A DNA stretch of 13,196 nucleotides, taken from the NCBI GenBank assembly GCA_003545625.1, contig DODH01000254.1, positions 1 through 13,196 on the forward strand, in the 5' to 3' direction. Below the pieces are notes generated by a model. The model was not told the origin of the DNA and did no database searches. It saw only the letters and a program-made list of their open reading frames with translations. Source of the DNA: Nitrospina sp. (lineage in GTDB: Bacteria; Nitrospinota; Nitrospinia; Nitrospinales; VA-1). A program made the position numbers and the translations under genes. Every line of letters starts with the position of its first letter. Positions within the stretch are counted from its first letter, which is position 1. Positions 1 through 7,775 of the stretch are shown here, piece after piece.

Positions 1-159
1 AATACAAAGAAGGGATTATCTCCCTTCGCCCGGGCCTGCAACTTCCTTCCAATTAGGCGTGGGGTGGTGATAATATTCCTTGGCCCTTTCTGCTTAGTAA
101 GGGGATAACGACTCCTACCTTGAAAGGCTTTAATTAAATAATTTCTGCTTTTTCCGCCT
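1..159. other. intergenic region with hairpins and a possible degenerate repeat copy
   Basis: No coding signal is seen. A hairpin with a 7-bp stem lies at 9-27 (GAAGGGA, loop TTATC, TCCCTTC). It is followed by the palindrome GCCCGGGC at 28-35. At 49-62 the sequence CCAATTAGGCGTGG resembles the CCACTAGGCGTGG hairpin end of the repeats found elsewhere in the window. The rest of the copy is too diverged to call firmly. An in-frame TAA at 139-141 stops the downstream gene from extending upstream. Confidence 0.4.
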
Positions 160-1797
160 ATGGTTTCAAGTTATCGTCAACCCTCCACTCTCATAACCTG
201 CCTGTTGCTGGTGTTGGTAAACTTTGCGTTGTTTTGGCAGACTATCTTCCATGATTTTGTTAACTACGATGATTATCTTTATGTCAGTAACCTGTACGTT
301 CGTAACGGGATAACCTTTGAAGGGATTATTTGGGCCTTTGTAAAGGTCGAGGAGAACTTTTTCCAGAGCCTTGCGTGGATATCCTTGATGTTGGACAGGG
401 AAGTTTTCGGGCTCAATCCGGCCGGGTTTCATTTAACCAATTTTCTGCTTCACAGTGCCAACACGATGTTGGTGTTTTTGATTTTGAAAAGATTGACCCG
501 CGAAGTTTGGCCGAGTATCTGTGTCGCGGTTCTGTTTGCCGTGCATCCCCTGCATGTCGAGTCTGTTGCCTGGGTCGCGGAACGCAAGGGACTATTATGC
601 GCCTTCTTTGTTTTTTTGACGATCGGCGCTTTTGTCCGTTACGTGGAGTGCGGAAAGCGGAGGTGGTACTTTGCGGCCATCCTGGCCTTTGCCTTGTCGC
701 TCCTTTCAAAGATGACCCTGGTGACTTTACCGCTCGTCCTTCTCTTGATAGATTACTGGCCCGCAAACCGGTATGGCCAGCCGGGCCTGCAGGGGAGACG
801 GAAGATTGAAACATTTTGGAAACTGGCTCTCGAAAAACTTCCGTTTTTCGGTCTTTCTATGGCCCTGGCCTCTATCAGTTATTGGGGTTACGTTTATACG
901 GGAGTCATGATACCCGTGTCGCAGGTTCCTTTCGGTTCCCGCATCCTGAGCGGATTGACCCATTATATCGCATACATTTGGAAAACCCTTTGGCCCGATA
1001 ATTTATCCGTCATTTACCCTCCCGGTCCGGAGACCGTTTCTCTCTGGGCGGGAATGGGGGCGGGCTTGTTGATTGTTGTCCTAACGGTTTTAGCGGTGAA
1101 AGCGGCGCGGACACGGCCCTATCTGATATTAGGGTGGGGGTGGTACCTCATTATGTTGTTCCCCGCTGTCGGGTTTATTACCGCCAGTGAATTTTCGATG
1201 GCGGACAGATATACCTATGTACCCCTCATCGGATTATTTATTATTTTTGTGTGGGGAGTGAGGGATCTGTGTGTTGTTTTTGATTCCGGGAAGTCCGGAC
1301 TTATCGCCGCTGTCGGCCTGGTCATATTTCTCCTGGGCATAGGTTCGTGGTTTCAGGTTCAACACTGGAAAAACAGCGTCACACTTTTTGACCATGCGGT
1401 AAAGGCCACCGTCAATAACAGGGTCGCGCACAATAACCTGGGGGTTGCCCTGGTCGACCGTGAACGTACCCGGGAAGGAATAGTACATTTCTCGGAAGCC
1501 CTGAGAATCAATCCTAATTTTTTTCGTGCCCGGACCAATCTGGCTTCTGCTTATCAGAAATCAGGACAGCCTGAAAAAGCCATCGCCGAATACAACCATG
1601 CGCTTCGATTCCAGCCCGAAGGCTCTTTAGTTCATTTTAAACTGGGAGAGCTTTACCACCAGGTTGAAAATGGGGCGAGGACTATTATTCACACGGAAAC
1701 CGCTGTGCGCTTGCTGTCCAGCCAAATGGGAGCCCAGTTTGAAAAAACCATCGAGGCGGAAAACAACCTGAGACGTTATTATCAGAAATACAAGTAA
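160..1797 (+). CDS. TMTC-like polytopic membrane protein with C-terminal TPR repeats
   Basis: This 545-residue integral membrane protein belongs to the TMTC-like group (GT-C-type membrane region followed by tetratricopeptide repeats). The eukaryotic members are linked to O-mannosylation. The bacterial members are mostly uncharacterised, so glycosyl transfer is only an inference. About ten hydrophobic segments span residues 10-400. Early in the protein is NYDD (35-38), an acidic pair on the first extracytoplasmic loop as in GT-C enzymes. Other family signatures are FGLNPAGFHL (83-92), HPLHVESVAW (129-138) and a DYWP motif (198-201). From about residue 420 there are two clear TPR units and a weaker third (VAHNNLGVAL, then RARTNLASAYQKSGQ). 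The ATG has no good Shine-Dalgarno, but a TAA 19 bases upstream in frame excludes a much longer protein. It appears to be a single-gene unit, with a repeat element downstream. Confidence 0.8.
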   Translation: MVSSYRQPSTLITCLLLVLVNFALFWQTIFHDFVNYDDYLYVSNLYVRNGITFEGIIWAFVKVEENFFQSLAWISLMLDREVFGLNPAGFHLTNFLLHSANTMLVFLILKRLTREVWPSICVAVLFAVHPLHVESVAWVAERKGLLCAFFVFLTIGAFVRYVECGKRRWYFAAILAFALSLLSKMTLVTLPLVLLLIDYWPANRYGQPGLQGRRKIETFWKLALEKLPFFGLSMALASISYWGYVYTGVMIPVSQVPFGSRILSGLTHYIAYIWKTLWPDNLSVIYPPGPETVSLWAGMGAGLLIVVLTVLAVKAARTRPYLILGWGWYLIMLFPAVGFITASEFSMADRYTYVPLIGLFIIFVWGVRDLCVVFDSGKSGLIAAVGLVIFLLGIGSWFQVQHWKNSVTLFDHAVKATVNNRVAHNNLGVALVDRERTREGIVHFSEALRINPNFFRARTNLASAYQKSGQPEKAIAEYNHALRFQPEGSLVHFKLGELYHQVENGARTIIHTETAVRLLSSQMGAQFEKTIEAENNLRRYYQKYK

Positions 1798-1841
1798 TTT
1801 CGATATAGAACCCAACACGAAATTCCCTGTAGAGATGCCTA

Positions 1842-1948
1842 CCACTAGGCGTGGGTCTAATGAGCAAGAGCCCAATTAAGCCGAGATAACCATTGTTTCC
1901 AAGATTAAGCCATTGCTATCTGCCTCCGGTCGCACGACCGATAGCCGG
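1842..1948 (+). repeat. intergenic repeat copy A, between the TMTC-like gene and nadB
   Basis: The copy opens with the hairpin CCAC-TAGGC-GTGG (1842-1854). Next comes GAGCAAGAGCCCAATTAAGC (from 1862), then AAGCCATTGC (1907-1916), then a GC-rich inverted repeat (CGGT at 1927-1930 with ACCG at 1937-1940). The GCAAGAGCCC, AAGCCG and AAGCCATTGC blocks occur in the same order as in the copy after rpsT. The leading CCACTAGG hairpin is in the opposite orientation to its place in that copy, so A may be rearranged or two abutting fragments. Its right end touches the nadB -35 box. Confidence 0.6.
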
Positions 1949-1977
1949 TTGATTTTAAAGGAGTAATTCGATATAAT
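1949..1977 (+). promoter_or_regulatory. nadB promoter, probably leaderless transcript
   Basis: A -35 box TTGATT (1949-1954, 4 of 6 to consensus) is followed by a 17-bp spacer and a perfect -10 TATAAT (1972-1977). The usual start about 7 bases after the -10 falls on or next to the nadB ATG at 1984. The AAAGGAG at 1957-1963 lies inside the spacer, 20 bases from the ATG, which is too far to act as its ribosome binding site. Confidence 0.65.
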
Positions 1978-1983
1978 CCAGGT

Positions 1984-3645
1984 ATGGCTATTGAGAAAGA
2001 TTTCATTGTTATTGGTTCTGGTGTGGCTGGGTTGACGTTTGCGCTCAAGGTTTGCAAGTTCGGGTCGGTCGGCATCATCACCAAGGACGCGCTGGAGGAA
2101 TCGGCCACCAAATATGCCCAGGGCGGGATCGCCTCGGTGATGGCGGAGGACGATTCGTTCGAACTGCATGTTAAGGACACGATGGAAACGGGTCGCGGAC
2201 TCTGCCACGAAGACTTTGTGCGCATCGCCTGCCGCGAAGGTCCTGCACGGGTTCGTGAGTTGATCGATCTTGGAGCCAATTTTGACCGCGGTCGCGGTGC
2301 CGAATTCGATTTGGGAAAAGAAGGAGGGCACTCCAAACGCCGCATTCTGCACGCGAACGACCTCACCGGTTGGGAGATTGAACGCACCCTCATTGAGGCG
2401 GTTCATGCCCAGGACAATATCGAGATTTTTGAGCACCACATGGCTATCGACCTCATCACCCGAGCCCGGTTTGAAGAAAAAATTGAGCCGGGAGGTTCCG
2501 ATGACGAGGCGTTGGGACTCTATGTATTGAACCACCGCACACAAAAGGTGGAGACGATGGTCGGGCGGGTCACTCTTATGGCGACCGGTGGCGCGGGCAA
2601 GGTTTATCTCTACACATCCAATCCGGATACGGCGACCGGCGATGGCATTGCGGTGGCTTACCGGGCCGGAGCCAAAATCGCCAATATGGAGTTTTTCCAG
2701 TTCCATCCGACCTGTCTTTTTCACCCAAAAGCGAAATCGTTTCTCATTTCGGAAACCGTCAGGGGCGAAGGGGGAATCCTGCGCCTGCAAAATGGCGACA
2801 CATTCATGGAGAACTGCCACCCCCTGGGATGCCTGGCTCCGCGTGATGTGGTGGCACGGGCCATTGACTACGAAATGAAAAAGAGCGGCGACGACTACGT
2901 TTTGCTGGACACCACGCATCTTGAGGGTTATCGCATTCGCGAACGTTTCCCCAATATTTATAAAACCTGTCTGGAATATGGTTTCGATATGTCGCGCGAG
3001 CCTTTACCGGTGGTCCCGGCGGCGCATTATATGTGCGGCGGACTGGTGGTGGACGCCAACGGTCAGACTAATATCAAAAGGCTTTTTGCCAGCGGAGAGG
3101 TGTGTTTCTCTGGCCTGCATGGTGCAAACCGGCTGGCTTCCAACTCTTTGCTTGAAGGGCTGGTGCTCTCGCACCGTGCGGTGGAGAAGGCGGTGAACTT
3201 ATTAAAAGAACCAACATATTCAAAAAACCAGTTGGAGAGAATTCCGGAATGGGATCCTGGCAGTGCGGTCGACAGTGACGAATCTGTGGTGGTATCGCAT
3301 AACTGGGACGAAATCCGCCGGTTGATGTGGAACTATGTCGGCATTGTCCGCTCCAACAAGCGTCTTCAGCGGGCCGAGCGCCGCATTCAATTGCTACTGG
3401 AAGAGATTCAGGAATATTACTGGAACTTTAAAATTACCAAGGACACTCTGGAGCTGAGAAACATCGCCATCACGGCGCAGTTGATCATTCAGGGAGCCTT
3501 GACGCGAAAAGAAAGCCGGGGTTTGCACTACAACCTCGACTGCCCCGATAAAGATGATGAAAACTGGCAACGTGATAACGTTTTCCAGAACACCACGCAT
3601 CGATTGATAACTCAAACCAACCCGAGAATTGTGACCCATGAGTGA
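1984..3645 (+). CDS. nadB: L-aspartate oxidase (NadB)
   Basis: A cytoplasmic FAD enzyme that oxidises L-aspartate to iminoaspartate, the first step of de novo NAD synthesis before quinolinate synthase NadA. Its 553 residues are close to the family norm of about 530-540. The N-terminal dinucleotide-binding loop IGSGVAGL is at residues 10-17. Family signatures follow: KYAQGGIASV, HSKRRILHANDLTGWEIE, ATGGAGKVY, FFQFHPT (substrate-site His), SETVRGEGG, PRDVVARAID, PAAHYMCGG and GLHGANRLASNSLLEGLV. The C-terminal helical domain, with RLQRAERRI, is complete. It could be confused with the succinate dehydrogenase/fumarate reductase flavoprotein, but the short length, the GLHGANRLASNSLLE motif and the absence of partner subunits favour NadB. 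No nadA or nadC is in the window. The last 8 bases overlap the start of ftsK, so the two are probably translationally coupled. Confidence 0.95.
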   Translation: MAIEKDFIVIGSGVAGLTFALKVCKFGSVGIITKDALEESATKYAQGGIASVMAEDDSFELHVKDTMETGRGLCHEDFVRIACREGPARVRELIDLGANFDRGRGAEFDLGKEGGHSKRRILHANDLTGWEIERTLIEAVHAQDNIEIFEHHMAIDLITRARFEEKIEPGGSDDEALGLYVLNHRTQKVETMVGRVTLMATGGAGKVYLYTSNPDTATGDGIAVAYRAGAKIANMEFFQFHPTCLFHPKAKSFLISETVRGEGGILRLQNGDTFMENCHPLGCLAPRDVVARAIDYEMKKSGDDYVLLDTTHLEGYRIRERFPNIYKTCLEYGFDMSREPLPVVPAAHYMCGGLVVDANGQTNIKRLFASGEVCFSGLHGANRLASNSLLEGLVLSHRAVEKAVNLLKEPTYSKNQLERIPEWDPGSAVDSDESVVVSHNWDEIRRLMWNYVGIVRSNKRLQRAERRIQLLLEEIQEYYWNFKITKDTLELRNIAITAQLIIQGALTRKESRGLHYNLDCPDKDDENWQRDNVFQNTTHRLITQTNPRIVTHE

Positions 3646-5962
3646 AGAAAAAACAGTACCTATATTGATCAGAGATTTTTTTGGAGTGGTTGCGCTTGCC
3701 TTCACTGTGTTTGGCTTTATGGCGTTAATGACTTTTTCACCTGATGATCCATCCTTTAATAAAAGTGTTACAGGGATGGCCGTGACAAATTCCGTTGGCA
3801 TGATCGGAGCTTATTTTGCCGATGGACTGGCCCGCGTCTTTGGCAGTGGTGCGTTTTTCTTCCCGGTGATCACCGCATTTTTAGGCTGGGCTTTAATTCG
3901 GGGAAAAGATTTTCGCAACTGGTTGTTGATTCTAGGCTCGGGAATTTTGTTTTTGATCGGACTGTGTTCCCTGCTGACCATACAATTCAAGGTCGATCCT
4001 TTTTTTGGCGAAGCGGTCCCGGTTGGCGGTTTGGTAGGCCATGGCCTTGGCGGGTTTCTGGTGGCCTGGTTGAATCCTTCAGGAGCGGTGTTGACCCTAA
4101 TTACTTTATTGTTCGTGGCCTTTTTGGTGATGACACGCATTCCGGTCAATGTGTTGGTCGAGAGAACCGTAACCATTTTCAAGGTGTTGGCCGCAGGTTT
4201 GGTGTTGGGCGGAGTTGGAACAAAAAATATGGTTTTAAAAAGCCTGTCGGTTGTCCGGGCTTTGATAAAGACAGCCCAAACAGCGCGAGCAGCAGCGCAG
4301 AAAGCACCGGTGGTTGCGCCGGTGATTGTTACCCGCAGTCGGCCTGAACCGATTCCCGTGGAGAAAACGGGGAACAAGAAAAAGGAAGAGAAGACCGAGT
4401 TTGTGGTGCAGGACCATTTTGCTTTCATGAGTACACCCGGCAAATACCAGGTTCCCCCGCTTTCGTTATTAGAGGATCCCCCGCCAGACGAGGGAATACA
4501 AACGGATAAAGCCAGGGACGAGATTATTGCCAGCAGTGCCATTCTGGAAAAAAAATTATTGGACTTTGGCATTGAGGGACGGGTGGTTCAGGTTTTGCCG
4601 GGTCCGGTCATCACTTTGTTTGAATATGAGCCGGCACCGGGAGTCAAGGTCAGCCGCATTGTCTCTCTGACAGATGACCTGTCGTTGGCCATGCGTTGTG
4701 TCGGGCTTCGCATTCTGGCCCCTGTACCGGGTAAGCCGGTTGTTGGCATCGAGATTCCTAATATACGGCGCGAGACCATTTATTTTAAAGAGGTCATGAC
4801 GTCCGATGAGTTTCAGTTGTCGCAGTCCAAACTCACTCTGGCGATTGGCAAAGATATTACCGGGGAACCGGCGGTACAGGATCTGGCGACCACTCCGCAT
4901 TTGCTCATGGCGGGATCAACCGGGTCGGGCAAGAGTGTCGGACTCAACGCCATGATCTGTAGCATTCTTTTGAATGCTACGCCGGATGAAGTCAAAATGA
5001 TCATGGTTGACCCGAAGATGCTGGAGCTGTCGGTCTATGATGGAATTCCGCATCTTATTTCTCCGGTGGTCACCAATCCTAAAAAAGCCGCCGCCGCGCT
5101 CCAGTGGGCGGTCAGCGACATGGAGTCGCGTTACAAAATGATGGCTGAGCGTGGGGTGCGCAACATTAGCGGCTTCAACGAATTGGCGGAGAAACTACAG
5201 AAAGAATATGACCAGGAACTGAAAAAACGCCAAAAGGCCAACAAAGGGGTCAAACCCGCAATGGCCGAAGAAGAGGAGGACGAGGGGGTTCTGCCGGAAC
5301 CGCCTGCTAAACTCCCTTACATTGTTATCTTGATCGATGAGTTGGCCGACCTTATGATGGTCGCATCCAAAGGTGTGGAAGACTCGTTGACCCGGCTGGC
5401 GCAGATGGCACGGGCCGCAGGCATTCATCTGATCGTTGCCACGCAACGTCCTTCGGTGGATGTCTTGACGGGAATCATCAAGGCCAATTTCCCCACACGT
5501 ATGTCTTATAAGGTTACTTCCAGAGTGGATTCGCGCACCATTCTGGATGCTATGGGTGCCGATAAGCTTCTCGGTAAAGGCGACATGTTGTTTCTGCCTC
5601 CCGGAACCACGAAGCTTCAACGCCTGCATGGGGTCATGGTCAGTGATGCAGAGATACAGCGCATTGTGGACTTTATCAAGAAACAGGCGAAACCCCATTA
5701 TCAGGAAGACATTTTCCAGTCGGTTGTTCAGGAAGAGTCCAAGAGAGAAGAGGAAGAGGAGTTTGATGAAAAATACGACGAAGCCCTTGCCATTGTTGCC
5801 AAAGATCGGCAGGCTTCCATTTCTTATATTCAACGGCGTTTGAGAATAGGCTATAATCGGGCGGCACGAATCATAGAAACTATGGAGCGAGAAGGGGTGG
5901 TGGGTCCATCTGATGGAGTCAAACCCCGCGAAGTCTATGTCAGCCCGATTGAAATTGAATAG
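3638..5962 (+). CDS. ftsK: DNA translocase FtsK/SpoIIIE
   Basis: A membrane-anchored hexameric motor that pumps chromosomal DNA at the division septum and supports dimer resolution at dif. The 774 residues match the shorter FtsK/SpoIIIE class; E. coli FtsK, with its long linker, is about 1,330. Four hydrophobic segments lie near residues 14-33, 66-88, 94-115 and 148-168, followed by a basic and then charged linker to about 260. The motor has Walker A GSTGSGKS (426-433) and Walker B ILIDELADLMM with DE at 567-568. Between them is a Lys/Glu-rich insert (about 524-558). ATQRPSVDVLTG and FPTRMSYKV are further typical motor motifs. The C-terminal winged-helix gamma domain (about 705-774, with SYIQRRLRIGYNRAA) reads DNA polarity sequences. 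The ATG overlaps the nadB stop, and the 3' end overlaps the next gene. Confidence 0.96.
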   Translation: MSEEKTVPILIRDFFGVVALAFTVFGFMALMTFSPDDPSFNKSVTGMAVTNSVGMIGAYFADGLARVFGSGAFFFPVITAFLGWALIRGKDFRNWLLILGSGILFLIGLCSLLTIQFKVDPFFGEAVPVGGLVGHGLGGFLVAWLNPSGAVLTLITLLFVAFLVMTRIPVNVLVERTVTIFKVLAAGLVLGGVGTKNMVLKSLSVVRALIKTAQTARAAAQKAPVVAPVIVTRSRPEPIPVEKTGNKKKEEKTEFVVQDHFAFMSTPGKYQVPPLSLLEDPPPDEGIQTDKARDEIIASSAILEKKLLDFGIEGRVVQVLPGPVITLFEYEPAPGVKVSRIVSLTDDLSLAMRCVGLRILAPVPGKPVVGIEIPNIRRETIYFKEVMTSDEFQLSQSKLTLAIGKDITGEPAVQDLATTPHLLMAGSTGSGKSVGLNAMICSILLNATPDEVKMIMVDPKMLELSVYDGIPHLISPVVTNPKKAAAALQWAVSDMESRYKMMAERGVRNISGFNELAEKLQKEYDQELKKRQKANKGVKPAMAEEEEDEGVLPEPPAKLPYIVILIDELADLMMVASKGVEDSLTRLAQMARAAGIHLIVATQRPSVDVLTGIIKANFPTRMSYKVTSRVDSRTILDAMGADKLLGKGDMLFLPPGTTKLQRLHGVMVSDAEIQRIVDFIKKQAKPHYQEDIFQSVVQEESKREEEEEFDEKYDEALAIVAKDRQASISYIQRRLRIGYNRAARIIETMEREGVVGPSDGVKPREVYVSPIEIE

Positions 5963-6842
5963 GGTTTCCCTTGTTGTCCGGTTAGCGTTGGTTCTTTTTG
6001 TTGTTTCCTGTGCAGTGCAGGTTGCCAGCAGTCTTGCGGGCATTTTCTCTTACCGGGATGACCAGGGCGCCATCCATTTTACCGACGATCCCTCCAAGAT
6101 TCCAAAACAGTACCGCGAAAGCGAACAAGGAGTCCGCAAGCACCGTGAAGGTCGAGGTGCCTATCGTGCTACTCCGGTTCCTTCTCCAACAATAGAACTT
6201 CCAGGATCGGTTTCACAAAATCAGGAAATTCAGATTCCCCTCATTCCCATAAGTGGAGGAAACTTTTTGGTCGATACGGTTCTCAATGGCCGGATCAAGG
6301 CTCGGTTAATGCTGGATACCGGTGCCTCCCTCATCACCCTGACCGAAGAGATTGGCCGTAAACTGGGAATATCAGCGTACTCCGACTCTGCCGAGTTGCC
6401 TTTCAACACCGCAGGCGGGGAGGAGTGGATGCCGTTGGTGGCGCTTGAGACAGTCGCTCTGGGTTCCGCCGAAATCCGGTTGGTGGAAGCTTCTATCAAT
6501 AGCCATATTAAGGAAATTGATGGTCTGCTGGGGATGAGCTTTCTTGGGGACTTCCGCTTTGAAATCGACCGCACCAATAAACGGCTCACTTTAAGGCCGC
6601 CGCAGAATCCGAACGAACTGGCATGGGATGGCAAGTCGGGAAACTGGTGGAAAAGCCGGTTTGAACATTACGACACGATCATCAAGAGTTATTCTACCCA
6701 AGCAAGTTTCCTCCAGCGGCGGGGACATGAAAAGGCTCCGAACATGCAGAAGACGGTAGAATTCTATAAGAACTTGCGCCAGAAACTGCAAACCCGGGCT
6801 TCCATTTCCGGCCTGCCGCTGCGTTTCCGGTCATCCCTCTAA
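5937..6842 (+). CDS. secreted retropepsin-like aspartic protease with DUF4124 segment
   Basis: A predicted periplasmic or membrane-attached clan AA protein of 301 residues from the ATG at 5937. I prefer this start because it gives a compact signal peptide with a basic n-region; the in-frame ATG at 5913 would add 8 residues. The hydrophobic core ends near VASSLA, a possible signal peptidase site. VVSC inside it is lipobox-like, so lipoprotein processing is an alternative. Next is a DUF4124-type stretch (YRDDQGAIHFTDDPSKIP), then a retropepsin-like fold with the catalytic motif LMLDTGAS (Asp at residue 127 from 5937) and the C-terminal family signature DGLLGMSFLGDFRFEID. Such bacterial proteins usually carry one aspartate per chain and must dimerise to act. 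The gene overlaps ftsK by 26 bases and ends against repeat B. The substrate is unknown. Confidence 0.82.
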   Translation: MSARLKLNRVSLVVRLALVLFVVSCAVQVASSLAGIFSYRDDQGAIHFTDDPSKIPKQYRESEQGVRKHREGRGAYRATPVPSPTIELPGSVSQNQEIQIPLIPISGGNFLVDTVLNGRIKARLMLDTGASLITLTEEIGRKLGISAYSDSAELPFNTAGGEEWMPLVALETVALGSAEIRLVEASINSHIKEIDGLLGMSFLGDFRFEIDRTNKRLTLRPPQNPNELAWDGKSGNWWKSRFEHYDTIIKSYSTQASFLQRRGHEKAPNMQKTVEFYKNLRQKLQTRASISGLPLRFRSSL

Positions 6843-6939
6843 CTGCCACTAGGCCCGGCCAGCGGCCGGTGAAATTGCAATAGCTTTTTACTGCGGACGA
6901 AGAGTTGACTCGGCTTGATGGGCTCTTGCCCAGTTGCAG
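6843..6939 (-). repeat. intergenic repeat copy B with imperfect terminal inverted repeats
   Basis: This 97-bp element begins directly after the protease stop codon. Its ends are CTGCCACTAGGC (6843-6854) and GCCCAGTTGCAG (6928-6939), which are inverted repeats matching at 10 of 12 positions. Read on the minus strand, its first 27 bases (6937-6911) match the copy after rpsT at 26 of 27 positions, including the TGGGC-loop-GCCCA hairpin. It also has AAAAAGCTATTGC (minus strand, about 6889-6877) and a strong hairpin CCGGCC-AGC-GGCCGG (6855-6869). The CTAG-containing end lies against the gene, as in the other copies. Confidence 0.7.
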
Positions 6940-6949
6940 AATTAATATC

Positions 6950-6969
6950 CCCTCCCTTCATAGGGAGGG
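6950..6969. other. 8-bp stem hairpin flanking repeat B
   Basis: CCCTCCCT (6950-6957) pairs with AGGGAGGG (6962-6969) around a 4-base loop. No U-run follows on either strand, so it is not a standard terminator. It occupies the same place relative to the repeat core as the C-run/G-run hairpins beside copies C and D, and may be part of the element. Confidence 0.55.
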
Positions 6970-6999
6970 ATGTAAACATTCCGGTAACACTCATGCAAT

Positions 7000-7773
7000 A
7001 TGCAGGCTAATCCTGAACATTCCGACCCCGCGTTTCTCTTTGTGTTGTTGGGAGCCAGCAACCTGGCACGGGGCTACTCTGCCCTGATCCGGCATATTTC
7101 CCAAAGTATTTCAGAAGGCCAGTTTATCAACGCACTGGGACCAGGCCGGGGTTACTGTGCCAAGGGGGGGCTGTTAAATTTTTCCTACACGCCAATCGGC
7201 GAATGCAAGGTCATGGAGTCTGCCGAAGTTTTTGCGCAACAGGGACAGCGGGTTGCCGTGCTTTTTACCGATATCGGCAATGACATCATGTATGGAGTTC
7301 CAGCCGAGGCTCTCGTTGAATGTCTGGACACCTTGATCGGAAAAGCCCAGCGCTGGAACGCGGAGATTTTTGTGACTTCCATTCACGTGGATATATCCCG
7401 TGATATGGGAAAGACTTCTTTTAAATTATTGCAGTCCATCTTTTATCCAAAAAGTCCGGTGACTTTTGACCAGGCTGATTCGGCGGTGAAAAGGGTGAAT
7501 CATTATCTTGAGGAAAAAGCGCAGCAGAACAGACAAATTCATTTGGTGAGTGGGCTGGGTGCGTTCTGCGGGTTGGATAAAATTCATTTCAGCCTGTTGA
7601 AAAGTCATCTTGCCTGGTCGCGCATTGCCAATGAAATTTTATTGGCGCTGGATGTGGCACCCACAGGAAACATCGGGCCGGGCTCCATGGCGATTTCCCT
7701 GTGTGGCAATCTCAATCGCCTGATTGTTTCTAATATGCTGAGGATTACAAAAAGGCCAAAAGGATTTTTCTAG
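7000..7773 (+). CDS. SGNH/GDSL-like hydrolase of unknown substrate
   Basis: I do not recognise a named enzyme. The 257-residue protein keeps the ordered blocks of SGNH hydrolases. LLGASNLARG has the likely nucleophile Ser20 in block I, with GAS where GDS is usual. GPGRGYC (47-53) could supply the block II glycine. GND (93-95) is block III, and LDKIH (192-196) gives the Asp193/His196 pair of block V. The family acts on esters, acetylated sugars, thioesters or lipids, so an esterase-like role is the broad inference. No signal peptide is visible, suggesting a cytoplasmic protein. The C-terminal ~35 residues (from about 220) extend beyond the last catalytic block. The ATG at 7000 has no clear Shine-Dalgarno; another ATG at 6993 is out of frame. 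A lysophospholipid acyltransferase gene follows after 143 bases, so a lipid-related role is possible but unproven. Confidence 0.62.
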   Translation: MQANPEHSDPAFLFVLLGASNLARGYSALIRHISQSISEGQFINALGPGRGYCAKGGLLNFSYTPIGECKVMESAEVFAQQGQRVAVLFTDIGNDIMYGVPAEALVECLDTLIGKAQRWNAEIFVTSIHVDISRDMGKTSFKLLQSIFYPKSPVTFDQADSAVKRVNHYLEEKAQQNRQIHLVSGLGAFCGLDKIHFSLLKSHLAWSRIANEILLALDVAPTGNIGPGSMAISLCGNLNRLIVSNMLRITKRPKGFF

Positions 7774-7775
7774 GA

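Noticed and set aside
1842..1948. Cyclic di-GMP (GEMM) riboswitch
   Set aside because: GGGTCTAA, AAGCC and AGCCGG fragments recall the motif, but the order, spacing and P1/P2 stems do not fit, and the related copies sit at gene 3' ends rather than before genes.
1876..2919. Long open frame of 347 codons antisense to nadB
   Set aside because: It lies wholly opposite a canonical nadB, its product has no recognisable motif, and it is explained by the codon bias of the sense strand.
4160..4235. Fifth transmembrane segment in FtsK (about residues 178-195)
   Set aside because: It is only weakly hydrophobic, and the family normally has four segments.
3811..4572. 253-codon frame antisense to ftsK
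   Set aside because: It is opposite the membrane and linker region of a clear FtsK, and has low-complexity Ser/Thr/Asn-rich composition typical of a shadow frame.
5913..5936. ATG at 5913 as the protease start
   Set aside because: It is possible, but it adds eight residues before the basic n-region and lengthens the overlap with ftsK. The ATG at 5937 gives a more typical signal peptide. Neither has a strong ribosome binding site, so this remains uncertain.
5937..6842. Remnant of a retroelement, from the retropepsin fold
   Set aside because: There is no reverse transcriptase, integrase or long terminal repeat, and cellular clan AA proteases with DTGAS are common in bacteria.
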